This document shows, piece by piece, positions 1 through 12,538 of a stretch of 64,000 nucleotides of DNA. The first letter of the stretch is position 1; each line of letters opens with the position of its first letter. The DNA comes from Perkinsus olseni. Taxonomy: Eukaryota; Perkinsozoa; Perkinsida; Perkinsidae. A model generated the notes under the pieces. It was not told where the DNA came from. It did no database searches and was given only the letters and a program-made list of their open reading frames with translations. A program made the translations under genes and the position numbers. Location of the stretch: assembly GCA_013115135.1 (NCBI GenBank), contig JABANP010000068.1:62001-126000 (forward strand), given 5' to 3'.

Positions 1-2371
1 GAGATGGCCGCCTGCACCGCCATGGTCATATCTTCTTCCATCTTCTCGTAGGCGCCGAGCCGCTCTTTCAGCACCGCCATCTCCCCACGCACCGAACTCA
101 GCTCCTCTGCCCCGGACGCTCGTCTCTCGTCTAGCTCTGTCCGCAGTAACTACGAGGATGCCGATACGCTACCGATACGATAAATTCACTCACTTCCACT
201 TTCCCTCGTAGAACCTTGCACTCCTGCTGCAGTTCCTCCACCACGGCCCCTCGGTCCTCAGCAAGATTGGTCGCACGATCTGTCTCAAACCTCTAACAAG
301 GACAGAAACGGCCCATGAACTCTCCTAGTGGTAGCACTGCCAAGTGTTATCGATACATGCATACGGTAGTACTGACACATGGTACACTGTAGTACAGCAA
401 TAGCGGGCTAGTAATGATGGTGAGACCAGCTGTACCACGAACAAGCATGCATATGAACGAGGAATGCTACACCGGCTCACCTGTAGTTGCAGCATGCCCT
501 GCGCCTCGACCAGGTCTCGCTGTAGGGCCGCGGCAGAACGGGAATGAGCAACCTATGCGATGCTCACAGGCCCTAGGGAGAGGGACCTTACCTTGAGCTC
601 ATCACAGGTAGCCTCCAACTCCTCCGTTCTACGGAGAGCCTGCAGCCGAGCCGCCTCAGCCATGTCCAACTGAGCCTGCCGAGCGAGCACCGACCCTGCC
701 ACCTTCACAGTGAGATTAGCCTCACTCGAAGACCATCGATTTCTCGAGAGTGCAGCTCGACGAGGCCCTGCTTCATAGCGACGACCTGAAAAGAGCTCCC
801 CTGGACCCGAACTACAGAAGCCCGGCACGGTCACACTTCTGCTTGCTGCTTCTCAGTCAGACGCCGGATCTCGGTATCCACTTTCCTCTGCGCCTCGGCC
901 ACCATTGTAGAGTTGTCTCTGAAGGGGCTCCGTACTGGGTCCACGTACAGCCTCCTGAGACCAACCTCTCCATAGCAGCCGCCAGCTCCTTCTTCTTTGC
1001 CTTAACCACACTCAGCTTGGTCTCCAACGCCTCCACGTCCCTGAGTAACAACCCAAGGTAACAAAGACCAACCAAGCGAACACCAGCCGTGCCTATCCTT
1101 CCTCTCGCATTCCATCTCCAAATGCTTCACTTGCCGCTCCATCGCGTCCCGGTCTCGGCGGGCCAAGTCTCGCTCCGCCTACAATAACGAGTCCATCCAC
1201 TCATTCAAGTTGTATGAACGTGGCGGCACGGCTCCTTGCCCACGGAAATCTCCGACGATTTACTCACGCGCAAACCGACACGATCTTCCTCTGTAGGGAA
1301 GATATGCACCGACCTGCGCCTGCGACAATGCCTCAGCCTGTGAGCTCATCTCCGCCGCCAGTTTATGTAAACTCGCCGCCGAGGTTGAAGAGGTCTCCCG
1401 AGCCTCCTGAACCCGTTCTGTGTCGACCCTGCTGTGACGGCACGCTCCCAACCTCGAGTTCCTTCGTGAGCCTTCTAACGTCGTCGTTCAGGGCTTTGTA
1501 CCGCATACCGTGACCCTCCAGCTCAGCACACCTCTCCTCAGACAGTCTGAGCGACTCCGTCAAGGTCTGCACTCGGGACTGTAGCGAGCTGAGGGTCGTC
1601 TCTGAGGACGGCAGGGGTGAGCGACATACACGTGCAACGACAGTTTACCAGAATCCATCTTGTATTCCTGCAACTGTCGTTGAGCTTCCGCTTCCATGCG
1701 CTGAGCCCTCTCCCCAACAGCTCGCTCCTTACCCAGCTCCTCTACTAGCGAGTCCCGCTCAGCCTCAAGACGCCTCACCTGCCCGACCGACGTTCCAGCG
1801 TCACGCGCCACGAAAATATCACCTCAGCGGTCTTCATAGCCAGGCCTCGTTGCAGGTCCTGTAGAGCCGGCATCTCGCAATGCCAGCTCAGCCCTACATC
1901 GTCAAAGTACTGATATCACACCAACCCCCCGGAGCCCCACCTGACCACTTCCTCCGAGTACCCGTGGAATGCCGGTGGAGACTTGGCCCTTCTCACTGTG
2001 CGGCTTGGCGATGCTACCATGGCCGCAGCACTGGCCAGAACCGCATCGACATTGACACTCGAGACGTTGAGGGACGACGACTCGAGCGAACTAGTGTTGC
2101 CGCTCTCCCCACTGGAGCAGTCCAGACCGGCTAGCCGCAGGGACGTCGTTGTGGTAGTAGAGGACTGTGGGCCCACTCCTTCCTCCTCATCTGGTCAGAG
2201 ACAATCCCTGCGCTGTGATTGAAGATTGACAAACTAACCTGTGCTGCTCCCCTCTGTGAGATTCGCAGCAGCACTGCCACTAGAAGGAGAGGAGGAGTCC
2301 GTGGAGGGACTGCACAGAGCCGATGAGGAAGGCAATGGTTCGTCGGTTGCCGGCCCAGATTCAACGTCCAT
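1..2371 (-). CDS. Coiled-coil protein, PIBF1/CEP90-like (3' part missing)
   Basis: Multi-exon gene on the minus strand, cut by the left edge. The start ATG (2369-2371) opens a Ser/Thr-rich N-terminus (MDVESGPATDEPLP), followed by a 48-nt intron at 2191-2238 and then a long run of heptad-like Glu/Arg/Leu/Ala exons (for example around 1600-1800, 1400-1570, 860-1020, 600-760 and 1-147). Another intron (gtgag...gtag) lies near 148-192. The last visible exon reads LKERLGAYEKMEEDMTMAV, which resembles the 'YEKIEKELDDIIMQ' stretch I recall from PIBF1/CEP90, a centriolar-satellite and distal-appendage protein. Other ciliary genes in the window (RSPH1-like, TMEM231) fit this. A generic coiled-coil protein is the alternative; the diagnostic region after this motif lies outside the window. 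Confidence 0.5.
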
Positions 2372-2818
2372 GGAAAGCTTACAATTGAAAGGGATCCACG
2401 GCCCATAGTTGACAAAACACCATCAGCTGTAGCGTAGAAATGACACGAACCCCATGAACAATAGCAGCCGCAGTCATGCCCTCTGACTCAGATATCGGTC
2501 TCCTCTGGTTCTGGCGTAACCTCTCCCTGCAGTTCGTGGTCGTTGGGGTCCTCCTGGTCAATGATGATTTCTGGTATAGCTTGGCCTTCACTCCAGATGG
2601 TTGCAGGGTCGCACATCTAAAGCGCACACTGCTTTCACGCGACGCCGTCCCTCTTGATTCCGAGTTCCTTTTCGTTTTCGATTCGTTTTCGTGATTCCTA
2701 GCTCGCGAAAAGCTTGGAGATCCACGAAGGCAATAACAGCGATGCACACAGGATCCCCATAGTGGTATGATACTGAACAGCCTCGCCTAGGAGCGCACAG
2801 AGCGGAGTACTAAACAGA
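2372..2818. other. Intergenic, 0.45 kb
   Basis: Region between two minus-strand genes. I see no conserved coding segment, RNA gene or repeat. It should contain the promoter and 5' leader of the coiled-coil gene to the left. Confidence 0.4.
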
Positions 2819-5800
2819 CTACCACCCTATACCGCAACTAGTAGGGGAGCCTACATCCTCAGAGACCTCCATGGCCTTCCGTATGTTGTGGATCAGGGCA
2901 TCATGTTCAGCATCCAGCAGGCAACGACATACGTTCTCCCCGAAGTACCGATTCCTCATCACGTACCAGGCGTTACCCGCCGTCTTCGATGAGCCTGAAG
3001 GGAGGGGGCATCCGTAGGGAAATGTTCCCTTCATAACGTCGTGCAGCCCGGGGCCCGGCCGGACACAACCGAACTGCATAGCCACTGGGTGACTCACTAT
3101 CAGAGGAGGAGTAAGGCTTGCTGGTCCTGTAATCAGCAATGCCTGGCACTCCCACTGCCCTTGCCGCATCAGGCTGTCCCAGTGCGGACTCCTCCGCACC
3201 ACGATCCTGCACCATCATAACCTCTCCAATGCCACCAGCCTCGAGGCGAGGACTACCTCAGAGCCCCAGTCGCTATACTTCGGGCCGACCAGCGCCCATG
3301 CAGCTCGGGCCTGCTCAATCACCGCGTACATCTTCTTCAGTTTATCATAGGCATTCGCCACGTGCTTCCGAGACTCTGTCAACTGTACTGCTTATTCGCC
3401 GCGAAAGCATGGCGTACCGGACGGGTTTATTTGGTCCAGTTTCAAGACCTCCTTATCGCCGATGATTTTGCGGACCTCCTTCTTGTTGGTAACCCACATC
3501 CTAACCAAGTCACTCTGACCGTCCTCTCTCACTCTTCTCGCGTTACGTCTCCATGATTTTACTGCTGGACTCCTCGATCCTATCGGCAAAGGCCAGGAGG
3601 GCATCCTTGACGATCCCTGTTGCCTTCAAGGCATTCACAGCACCGTCGATTCTCGATACCAGCACTTGGTACTTGACCAACAGGACCTAGTGCGCTCCGC
3701 TGGTCGGCCGCGATGAAAACAGACAGAAGAATAAGGCAGCACGTCTTGTTGTTCCTTGAGGTTCTCTTTCGGCTGTTCGTTGCTCTTCTTGATAGTATCA
3801 GGGGTCATTGGCACGGAGCCTTCGATCGTCAGGCGAACGTCCGAGAGGTCCTTCTTGCCCTGAGTGAGTCAGTGAGTGAGGACTCCCGCTACGCGACCCT
3901 CGTGGGTCTTACTTCGGCAGCGTTCCCTTCTCCAATGCCCTGGTCGAGGCCCTCAACGTCATAGTAAGTTTCAGCGGCACCCTGAGAGAAAACTATTTCA
4001 AAGTGAAGACCGATGAACGATAGTGCAACCGTAAAAAGCGTAACATGACCGAAAATCGTGTGTATAATACGGTCATAATAATACCGATGAGTTTCAAAGA
4101 ACCTCACCACTTGGGCCACGTATTGCGCGGCAGTTCTTCCCGAGAGGGTAACGAAGGAGCGGCGCCTGGCGAGGTTCAAGGTCCACAGGAGGAGCAACAA
4201 TGGATCACGGAAGACGCACCACCGCGAAGATCTCGAGCGAAGACCCTACGCGTGAGGGTTCTTCTTTATGGGCGTCCTTATCCTCTTTCTCTTCTATTTC
4301 CTCATCTCCATTTTCCCTTTCCTCATCACCGTCGTCCTCGCCTCTTTCCTCCTGCTGATCTTCATCATCATCTTCCTCCTCCTCACCATCAGGCCCTGTC
4401 TGTATAAAACTGCCAGGGGCTGCTGTAGTCTGTGGTGTGTGAGCGTGCACTTTCATCTTCTTATGAACAAAGCTTGACGAGTCGGCCTCCTTGCCTGACG
4501 GTCATCACCGAGTATCGACCACCCTCGAAACAATACTACCCTCCCCTTCCTTCTTGAAGAGCTTCTTGACACCATCAAGATACTCGTACTTACCGCTGTC
4601 CTCTTCACCTGTGACCACCGCCTACAGTGAGCTTTACTATAACCATGGCCCACCTTCTGTTTCTTCACCGTCCTCTTGCTCTTCGCTATGATGGCTGTGA
4701 TCAGTCTCATCTCCCCGATAGTCATCATCCATGCCGCTACTCCGATCGGCTTCTTCATCCCTCTGATCACTCTCGTGGTCTTCTTCAGTGTGCTGATCAC
4801 CCTGGTGGTGTCCTTCGTCCCGATGATCACTGCGATGGTCTTCTTCATCATTCTCATCACTGCGATTGCCTTCTTCATGGCCTCTGTAGTCCATCTGCTC
4901 TAAATCACCGGCACCAATCCGGTGGCGTTCAAGGCTTCCATCATCAGTATGCTCGCCGCTGATCTCCTCGTCAGCGTGCTCCTCGTGCATATCTCCACCC
5001 GCGTGCCCGTCGTTCATCTCGCCAATGGCATCACCAGCGTGGTCGTCATCGACCTCGTCGCCTCCACGCTCTTCGTCGCTATGCTGGTGTTCAGACCTTC
5101 TACGATGCCCACCAGCTCCATGATGGCCATCCTCCACACCGGAGATCTTAGTCCCACCCTTATTCGACAGTTCGGCCTCAGCTTCGGCCTGAAACATCCA
5201 ACTCAGTCTGGTTTATAATACGAGAAACTCAAGCAATCCAACAACAGAGCACAGCACCACAGACCTACCACAGCAGCCTCCGAGGTGATCATCTCAGTGG
5301 AGACCTCCTTCGCTAGCTTCTCCAAATCGAGGCCTTTCTTCACTTCAATAAAGGAGGCTTCCTCCTCTTCCTCTTCCTCGCCCTCTCCTCGCTCGCCGCC
5401 TTCGTCATCCTCGTATCCAACTTCCTGTTCCCGGCGGCCTTCGTCATTCCCACTCTCATCAACCTTGCTGCTCCCTCCTCCAACTACCTTCCCCTGAGCG
5501 CCATACTTCCTAGGGAAGGTCTGCAGAGGCTTCAACTTCTCCTTCTTGGCTGCATAGTACTCCTAAAGAGGCCCACAGCTTCCCCTCGCCGTCAAGACTA
5601 ACCCTCTCACTTCCTGATCCTGAGTTCCGAGAACTGATGGAAACTTCGCTAACAGAGCACTGATTCGACTCTCATCCTGCTGGTCATCCTGCCAGTAAGA
5701 AATAAAATCGCCTCCAAAGCGAGCACCATCCCACCGCCAACTCCCGACCGAGATTACCGTTTTCCCTTAGCCCAGGGCATAGTATAGATGCCCTCCCCCA

Positions 5801-6894
5801 CGTACGTCTCCAAGCGTATCTTGGTCGCCGTTTCCTTCAACAGTACTGAAACGACGTCTCGCCTCTGATGACACAGAGGGCAGCCGATAAACCTCACCGT
5901 GGAGCTTCGCGAGGAGGTCCATGAAGGCGTGGATGTCGTTCGCTCTCGATGCGAAGTCGTGAGTGCCAAGCGACCACTGGATGTCCGCCAGGTGCTCGGG
6001 ATCCTCTACAAGTCTGGCAGCAAGTACAGATAGGACTGCGATGAGCGTCAAGTTCAATACTTATCGCTAGTCGGCACATACGCCCGCATCTGCCCTATGA
6101 GCTCCCCTGCTAGTTTAGTGAAGAACTCCTTATTCCTGAAACGCATCGATACACGCATCGGCGACCTCCAAGACCCTCATTACGGATCAACATCAATACC
6201 AGTCATCAGCGGACTCGCCCTGAGAGAAGGAATACTCCATCACGCTACTGCCGTTGCAGCAGAACAAGAAGGAGGCTACTTGATATTAGTGAGATGAGTC
6301 TTCACCCTATCGCTGTTCTCTCGCAATATCTCCCTCGCCTCCCCTTCCATGGTCGCATCACCTACAACAGCACCAGCGTCGGCGCCCCCTCCCCTCTCGC
6401 CTAAGAAGACTATTACTGATCTTGTCCCACTTGTCCGACACATCCTCAACGATCTTAGCACTCTCTTCCTTCAGCTTCTGACCACGGTCGCTTTGAGCCA
6501 ACTGCAGCATCACCGTACGGCCACTCAACGCCAGTAGCGTACCATACCGCCTCCGTCTTGTAGTTCTTCGCCGTCTTGTCCAACAGCTCGAGCTCCGCGT
6601 TGAACACCTCCATAAGGGCCTTCAAATCCTCAATCATGCTGTCTGTATTCAAAGACAGCAGTCGCTGGTGATGAGTAGACCTTCCGGAAGCTCACCTCCG
6701 ACGGTCCGCTCCAGTAGGGAAGCAAACTGCTCCCCAAGTATGGCGTTCTGTTGGCGGAGGTTGCCGAAGATGTCCTGCCCAGCCATATCCAGGAATTCCT
6801 TCAACCTGTCGAATGCTCGGCGTATCTTGACCTCGGGGTAGTAGGCTGAGATGAGAGCAGGAGCGATGCCACTCCGCTGCGACGTTCCAATCAT
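2819..6894 (-). CDS. Large acidic/His-rich coiled-coil protein, unknown
   Basis: Many-exon minus-strand gene; the most likely start is the ATG at 6892-6894 (MIGTSQRSGIAPALISAYYP). In order: an N-terminal helical region (DRLKEFLDMAGQDIFGNLRQ; MIEDLKALMEVFNAELELLD); a block with EDPEHLADIQWSLGTHDF; an acidic stretch near 5350-5480; an Asp/Glu/His-rich low-complexity block at about 4640-5200 (repeated DHxSDxRDE-like units); a second poly-Glu/Asp block near 4280-4400; then helices (DLSDVRLTIEGSVPMTPDTI; DALLAFADRIEESSSKIM; NAYDKLKKMYAVIEQARAAW) and a C-terminus ending at 2819. Introns of about 45-60 nt separate the exons; one clear example ends in gtttcag before codons AEAEAELSNKGG. At least one frame change near 5850 looks like an indel. 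I do not recognise a family. The exact exon set is uncertain; two neighbouring genes instead of one is possible. Confidence 0.5.
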
Positions 6895-7076
6895 CCTCAA
6901 TTTCGGCGATGCGATCTCTCCTCCCGGAGCGATTCCGAAAATCAATTTTCTATCTTCCCTTTTTTTCTAGAATTGGCCGTGAAGCGGACACTTTCTACAT
7001 GAACAACAACACATCGACACGCACATCCAGGAGCTGAGACTTCCAATGCCAAGTCGCGGTTTTATTCTCTAGCCGG

Positions 7077-7555
7077 TCAGCAGTAAGATGGAGATTTCAG
7101 TTCGACGAAAAGCGGAAACCCCTTCTACGCTTGAGCGGCCCTTGAGTATGTTCATCGTAGTGAGAGTCATCGAACCACTTGAGAAAATGCGAGTCAGCAG
7201 CTTGTTCCTCCTCCAAATGCTTCTTAATAGCATCCGCGTCGCGATCCTCCTCCTCGATAGCCTGTAGCAATAACAGAACTCACCCTAGGTGCACGCATGC
7301 ACAAAAGATATTCTCTCCACCACCTCCCTCACCTCGATGAAGGATGAGCCTATAAGTGCCGAGATGACCTCCGGGTCGAACATACGAACTTGTTCTTCGA
7401 GGAAGGACACGGAAACCCCATCCGGTATCTGCCATGCTACTCCAATACTCGTCGGCCATCCAGCCCACCTTGGATGCGACCGTCTGGGCGTTCCCTCCAC
7501 CCAAGGGAACCACCACAGTCACCATCCATGCTGCTGCAGCCTGCGGAGCCTTCAT
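7077..7555 (-). CDS. Small hypothetical protein, three exons
   Basis: Short gene whose exons join in phase 0: ATG at 7553-7555 (MKAPQAAAAWMVTVVVPLGG), a 40-nt intron, an exon reading IPDGVSVSFLEEQVRMFDPE then VISALIGSSFIE, a second intron of about 60-75 nt ending in tgctacag, and a charged C-terminal exon (AIEEEDRDADAIKKHLEEEQ, ADSHFLKWFDDSHYDEH) that stops at 7077-7079. About 120 residues. An overlapping upstream ATG in another frame is possible but does not splice as cleanly. It lies only about 90 bp beyond the stop of PRPF31. I do not recognise a family; the consistent splice phases and the acidic helical C-terminus support a real gene. Confidence 0.5.
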
Positions 7556-7646
7556 AGAGATCAAGAGCCTTCGAACGCAGCAGCACCATGCCAGTTGACA
7601 CATTCATTAACAACACAAGCGGGGCTAAGAGAAACCGTAACGTCGC

Positions 7647-10173
7647 TCATTTCTTGAAGCCAGTGTGCTCGTTGAAGTAATCCTGAGCCGCACCCTGTTT
7701 CTGAGCCGCCTTTGTGCGCGGCGTCGATAGCCGCCGCTCGCTTGTTCTGGTTCTCCGCCGTCCGGTTTAGGATCGGCCAGTTCGATACCCTGAACCCACT
7801 CGAATGCGGCAGATGCAGGCTCGGGTGCCCCTTACTACCTCAAACTGCGTGAAAGCAAGACTGCTAGACAAGCCACTGGTGCCGCTGCTGGCAGCAAGCC
7901 GCTGCCTCCGCGTCGCACTCAACTTCTGGTTATGCAACATGCTCTCCATCAACTGCCTACGCTTCTTGTCTTGCTTGGCCGCACTCTAGAAACAATCAAT
8001 GCTCACCCACCCAGGCACGGGCTCTTCTACCTGTCCGACTCGGCCAATGCCTTCGAGGCCTTGACCAGCTCCCCTGGGCTGCTGCCGATAGCATGCCCAA
8101 GCCCCTACCGAAGGCCTCATTCATGTTCAGCTCCTCTTCAGCCTCCTCTCCGAACTGAGGAACAAGCCCGTGCCGCCCATGAGGTCCCGACGGGCGATAC
8201 TACCTTCATCCGATTAACCTGTTTCCTAGCCTCGCTCATACCATACTTTTCCTTAATCGCCCTGTGCCTCTTGCCTCCCCGCCTTGGACCCGGCAACTCG
8301 TCGGGACGAGGCAACGGCTTCTTCTCTCGAGCTTTGGGCGGCGCCTGTGCCTTCGCCTGACGAGCACTAGCCGAGTGATGGTAGAGCCAAACTTGAACCG
8401 GCTCACCAAGGAGGCTAGCAGGTCCTCACGCAATTTCACGCCGACCTTGCCCAGCCTGGCCGACTCTTCCGCACTGCCAGCATTGATATGGAGCGAGTTG
8501 TCCACTCTGAAAAAAGGCAGCTACCCTCACTATTACCCGATCGATTCCCCGTTATGGCGTGACGGTCTAATATGTCCGAATCAATCTCGAGTAATCGACA
8601 TTCTTCTACTTCCACACGAAGAAACATGGAATCGGTCGAGAAATGGTATAGGTTTCGACTGATCCCCTTCCTACCTCGCGCAAATTGCCGACTTGCCCAA
8701 CAGCAGCCGCACTGCCTTCCGCTTGAAATCAGGAGGTGTCATAACAACGATATCACTCTGCCATATCAAGCCTTGCTTCAGCGATACAGCCGACGATGCT
8801 CCCATACCTCACAGAGAACAAACACAATACAATGGTCGTAACCTACCCACGGCCAGTCGGGTCTCACCACTCAACTGCTTCTTCTGCGCTCCCACATGCT
8901 CTATGTTCTGACTAGGCATGATGGCCAACTTGTCCACGCCACCAGCACTAGAAATCAGTCTAGCAGCCAAAGGAGCTCCCAGCAGTGAGTTCAGATTGGG
9001 CGCATGCTTCGCCATCTGACCCTGCAACGAAGGCGACAGTCCGGGCGTCCCATGATCCCTCTGCTGTCTTTACCTGGAGGAAAAATCATAATGTCGTTCT
9101 TGCAGTCTGCAAGGTCATTAGCAGCAGTAATATTGGCCAGCAGCTCTGCATTCTCCCGAGCGGGCAGCCTGACCCCGCTGCCAGCACTTGAGGTGGCTGT
9201 CACCGTAACAGCCACAATGACGTTGTTAGGCAGCAGATCGGAGAGATCCACCTTGGACATGTCCAAGCGTGGCATTCGGACCTACATTGGTGCATTCTAT
9301 CTCCCTCCCCCAGCCAAGCAGCGTCCCCTCCCACCCGATGCATTGCCGAAGACGCCGGCCTCCTCCTTTTCAATGAGCCTCTGCACCACTCTCATGTAAT
9401 CCAAGGGCATCGATACAATGCTCTCCAGCTCGGGGAACTTCTTCGAGTATACCTGGCATAAACCCGTCATCACTATACGATCCGCAAACAAGATCAATGA
9501 CCCCTGCCCCACTCAGTCGCGCGTACTAGTGCCAAACCGACCGAACCTCCATCGGCCAGCAGGACCCCTGCCACAGGCCAATACACTACCTTCTTAACAT
9601 AACGATGTATGTGATAAATATCCTCATCAATAGTCACAGCCACTGTGTTGCACTTGGACAGCAGCTCGTACTCGGCCTTCTTCGTCCCTAGCTCCCGCAG
9701 TAGTACCGGAGGGCGTCATCTGAAGAGCAGCCCTATGAAGCCACCAGCAGTGTCCTCGAGGGAGCCTGCCTCAGCGCTGGCGCCAGCAGTGTCGCCGCCA
9801 TCCTTCATCTCCTCGTCCTCTTCCCCACTCTCCATAGCCGATGAAGCGTCCCTTATCCGCTGCATTGTCGACAGGAAGTCCTCATCGGCCAGCAGCTGCG
9901 ACACCCCAACTGAAGGCTCATCCTCCTCTTTCTCATCACCTACGAACTACCATCAAAAGACCACCCTTGCCAGCTGATACAGCACCACCTTCCACAGGCA
10001 ACTTCTCCTCATCTTCCTCGTCACCTCCCTCAACGATCTTAGCTTTATCATCCTCAGTGTCCTCCGCAGAAGTTCGAACGTCCTACCAACAACTGGATCG
10101 CCAAAGACACCCCTTCAAGTTGCCTCACCAAGACGTCATCTAAGTCCGCTAGGAAGGAGTCCGCTAAAGACAT
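7647..10173 (-). CDS. PRPF31: U4/U6 snRNP splicing factor PRP31
   Basis: Start at 10171-10173: MSLADSFLADLDDVL closely matches the N-terminus of PRPF31. A 46-nt intron follows, then an acidic segment, then a 46-nt intron before VSQLLADEDFL. The Nop/Prp31 region is clear: VYSKKFPELESIVSMPLDYM, DLLPNNVIVAVTVTATSSAG, then the NOP domain MAKHAPNLNSLLGAPLAARL, GGVDKLAIMPSQNIEHVGAQ and KKQLSGETRLAVG. In the family this domain holds the U4 snRNA-15.5K complex and links U4/U6 to U5 in the tri-snRNP in the nucleus. The C-terminus has SSLAFTQFEVV and GIELADP, then QGAAQDYFNEHTGFKK and stop at 7647-7649. Between the last two blocks the frame changes twice, at T-runs 7766-7768 and 7711-7713 (A-runs in the coding strand); changing one base in each run gives a continuous helix, so I read them as consensus errors. 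Confidence 0.9.
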
Positions 10174-10267
10174 GCTGGAAGGGCCTGGCTACAGCGACCA
10201 CTCCACCCCTCTGAGAATACTGAACACAACAGGGTGCCTACTGCCTTGAGAAACTCGGTAAAATGCA

Positions 10268-11823
10268 TCACGCTGTAGCCCGACCAGCAGCGCCCTCCCA
10301 CGTTGGAAGGCCCAGTCGCCGTACCGTCTCCACAGGCAGGGCCCACACGGGATCCACCCGACGCAGATGGAAGGATCCACTTCTATCGAGAAGACTAAGG
10401 CCGGCAAGACCGAAGAATGTGTGGAACACATCCGGTACATCTCCAGGCCTGATTCGAGTCCATCACCACAGCAGCACCTTCCCAGCTACTACCTGTCAGC
10501 AATCCCACCCTCGTCCTCCTCCTGCGCCCGAAGTATGAACCCAGTAAGAGCGTCGCTGTCTATCCAATGCAGCTTGCCCAAGACGGCCAAGGCGGACGTG
10601 ATCCACCACGAGTAGCAGACATCCGGCGCCTGATGAGACCCACCTCGCCACCTCACCAGCCCACTAGGAAGGGCCAATACCTTCTCAGGACGGCCATTGA
10701 AGCCTCCATGCTTCGGTATCTGCCTTTCGGCCAGCCAGTGCCCCAGTCTCCAATCTTCGTTCTCGTCAGCTTTCTGTCCCAGAAGTGCCAAGGCGGCCAC
10801 GGCACAGAAGGTGTAGGCAGCATGGCTCTCAGCGCCCCGGGGATGGAACCGAACGCGCCATCATAGTTCTGGCACGAACGCAGCCATGCTATTGCTCTCT
10901 GGCGATCAATGTCATTGCCTCCGCCTTCTGAAATAAGAACCGCGAACCTTTCCTGTACGTCCAGCACTCTACGTGCCATTCTGGGATTCTGCCATTCGTC
11001 GCACTCGTAGTTGGCCTTGGGTAGACCCCACTCGGAGAAGTACAAAAACCCGACGTTGGGGAGAGGACCAGTAGATATTACCTTCGATTGACCCTACCGA
11101 GTCAAGGAGCGCTAAGATCGCTACGGCGGAGTAGGAAAACCGCCCGTCAACCTCTCCACTGTAATCGCCCTGGAATCCACCATCACTAGTCTGCATGCTG
11201 ATGACGAATCTCCTTGGTGTCCAGCCGCTCTCCCTCTGTCAGCGTATCCAAAGCATCAAGCTCGGCTAAGACAAGTAGTGCGTAGTGAGTTGAGTTGATA
11301 TGGGAGTCCATTCCTGGGAAGAATCTGCCGGAAAATCGCTCGAGGGAGCAACTTGACGCTGCAGCTGCCATTACCCATATCCGCCATCCTGGCCTCTGCA
11401 GGATTTAACGAAGTCGAGGACATCATCCCGGCGAGTGTAAGTTTGGGGGTCCAGTCGGCCCATGACGTCCAGCGCTGTGATGCCCCAGTACCTTCCATAC
11501 AGAGCACTGCTGGTGCTACTTCCAGAGGAGCAAGACTTACGCCCCTCCTATTCGGATGGATTCGGATAGAACATAGTCCATGGTCACGGCCCTGAGGAAG
11601 ACGATGGTCAAAACGACAGCCGGACAGGCCACCAATATGCTACTATTATCTCTACTACTACAACCCCTACCACCAAGCGACAAGGCAGCACGCCCGTACG
11701 GGTCGACAAAAGGCTGTACAACGACAACTACTGCTACTGCTACTTCTCAGGCGTGTCCAAATCATAGATGTATTTTTCGTGTTTATCCACCAGCAGTAGT
11801 GGTCGATGACTTTCCTCTGCCAT
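10268..11823 (-). CDS. RABGGTB: Rab geranylgeranyltransferase beta subunit
   Basis: Catalytic beta subunit that attaches geranylgeranyl groups to C-terminal cysteines of Rab GTPases, working with an alpha subunit and a Rab escort protein. ATG at 11821-11823 starts [21 protein letters not shown] long first intron (gtagcag...ctcag) is followed by [14 protein letters not shown], a 34-nt intron, then [13 protein letters not shown] and the prenyltransferase repeats: [101 protein letters not shown] and [15 protein letters not shown]. The final block ending [16 protein letters not shown] and the CYSWW/ADRPGD wording favour RabGGT over farnesyl- or GGTase-I beta subunits. The zinc ligands fall in the expected DVCYSWW and FHTFFG segments. 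One or two single-base shifts occur between exons (near 10640 and 10830). Confidence 0.9.
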
Positions 11824-12538
11824 AGTAAAACTGTAACCACTGCCAAAAGCCATCACTCACACAACAACCGTCAAGATCGGCTTCCAAGGACCCACATTCT
11901 GATACCCGCCAGGTGCCAATGTCCACTCCAAAAAGCGTTCACAAGTCTCTGGTATGATCAGCGAGGTCCCATCCCTATTGAGTACTCCGAACGCAAGCAA
12001 CGGCAGTCACACAGGGATGAACCATCTTTGCTCATGCTATCCCACGCCATATCAACACCGGAAGTATCTTTCCGCTCGAAAGGTTCATGTTTTGCAAGAC
12101 AAGTCCATCGGACCTTGGACCGCAAACCGCGCGCGCCCAAACAATCGATGAGTTCGATGGGCTGCGTTCCTTAAGCCGGTTAGGTGAAATCGTGCGCTTG
12201 CTGGCCTACATAGGAAGTGGTCGTCTCCCGCCGCCCCAACGTATGTGGACTGACTATAGGGCACACTGGAGGACGTCTGTCTGAATTTTTACCGGAGAAA
12301 TGAGAATTGGAGGCTGGGCCCGGGTGGAATTGGGCGCAATTGGTCGCACTCGCTAGTGGAATAACGTTGAAGTCGATTCGGTCTCGCGTGTCTGTCGTCA
12401 GATGGCTTAGCCGTGGGAGGGAGTAGCAGGTGGATAATAATGGTACTGTTTTCAGGGCTTGATTTTGAGTCGTCGTCCCGCCGAAAAGAACTCAACTTCG
12501 GTCACTGACGAGTCTAGATCTTGCCCAGTAGGGGTGCC
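11824..12538. other. Divergent intergenic region
   Basis: About 0.7 kb between the start of RABGGTB (minus) and the start of the eIF4G-like gene (plus). It must hold both promoters. I see no TATA-like consensus, RNA gene or repeat that I would defend. Confidence 0.4.

Noticed and set aside
4627..5218. Plus-strand hydrophobic frames that look like membrane proteins
   Set aside because: Antisense of Asp/Glu/His codons reads as Leu/Ile/Val; splice signals and composition support the minus strand.
6455..6945. Formin FH2-like helices in the acidic protein
   Set aside because: No GNYLN motif or FH1 proline tract; only generic helices.
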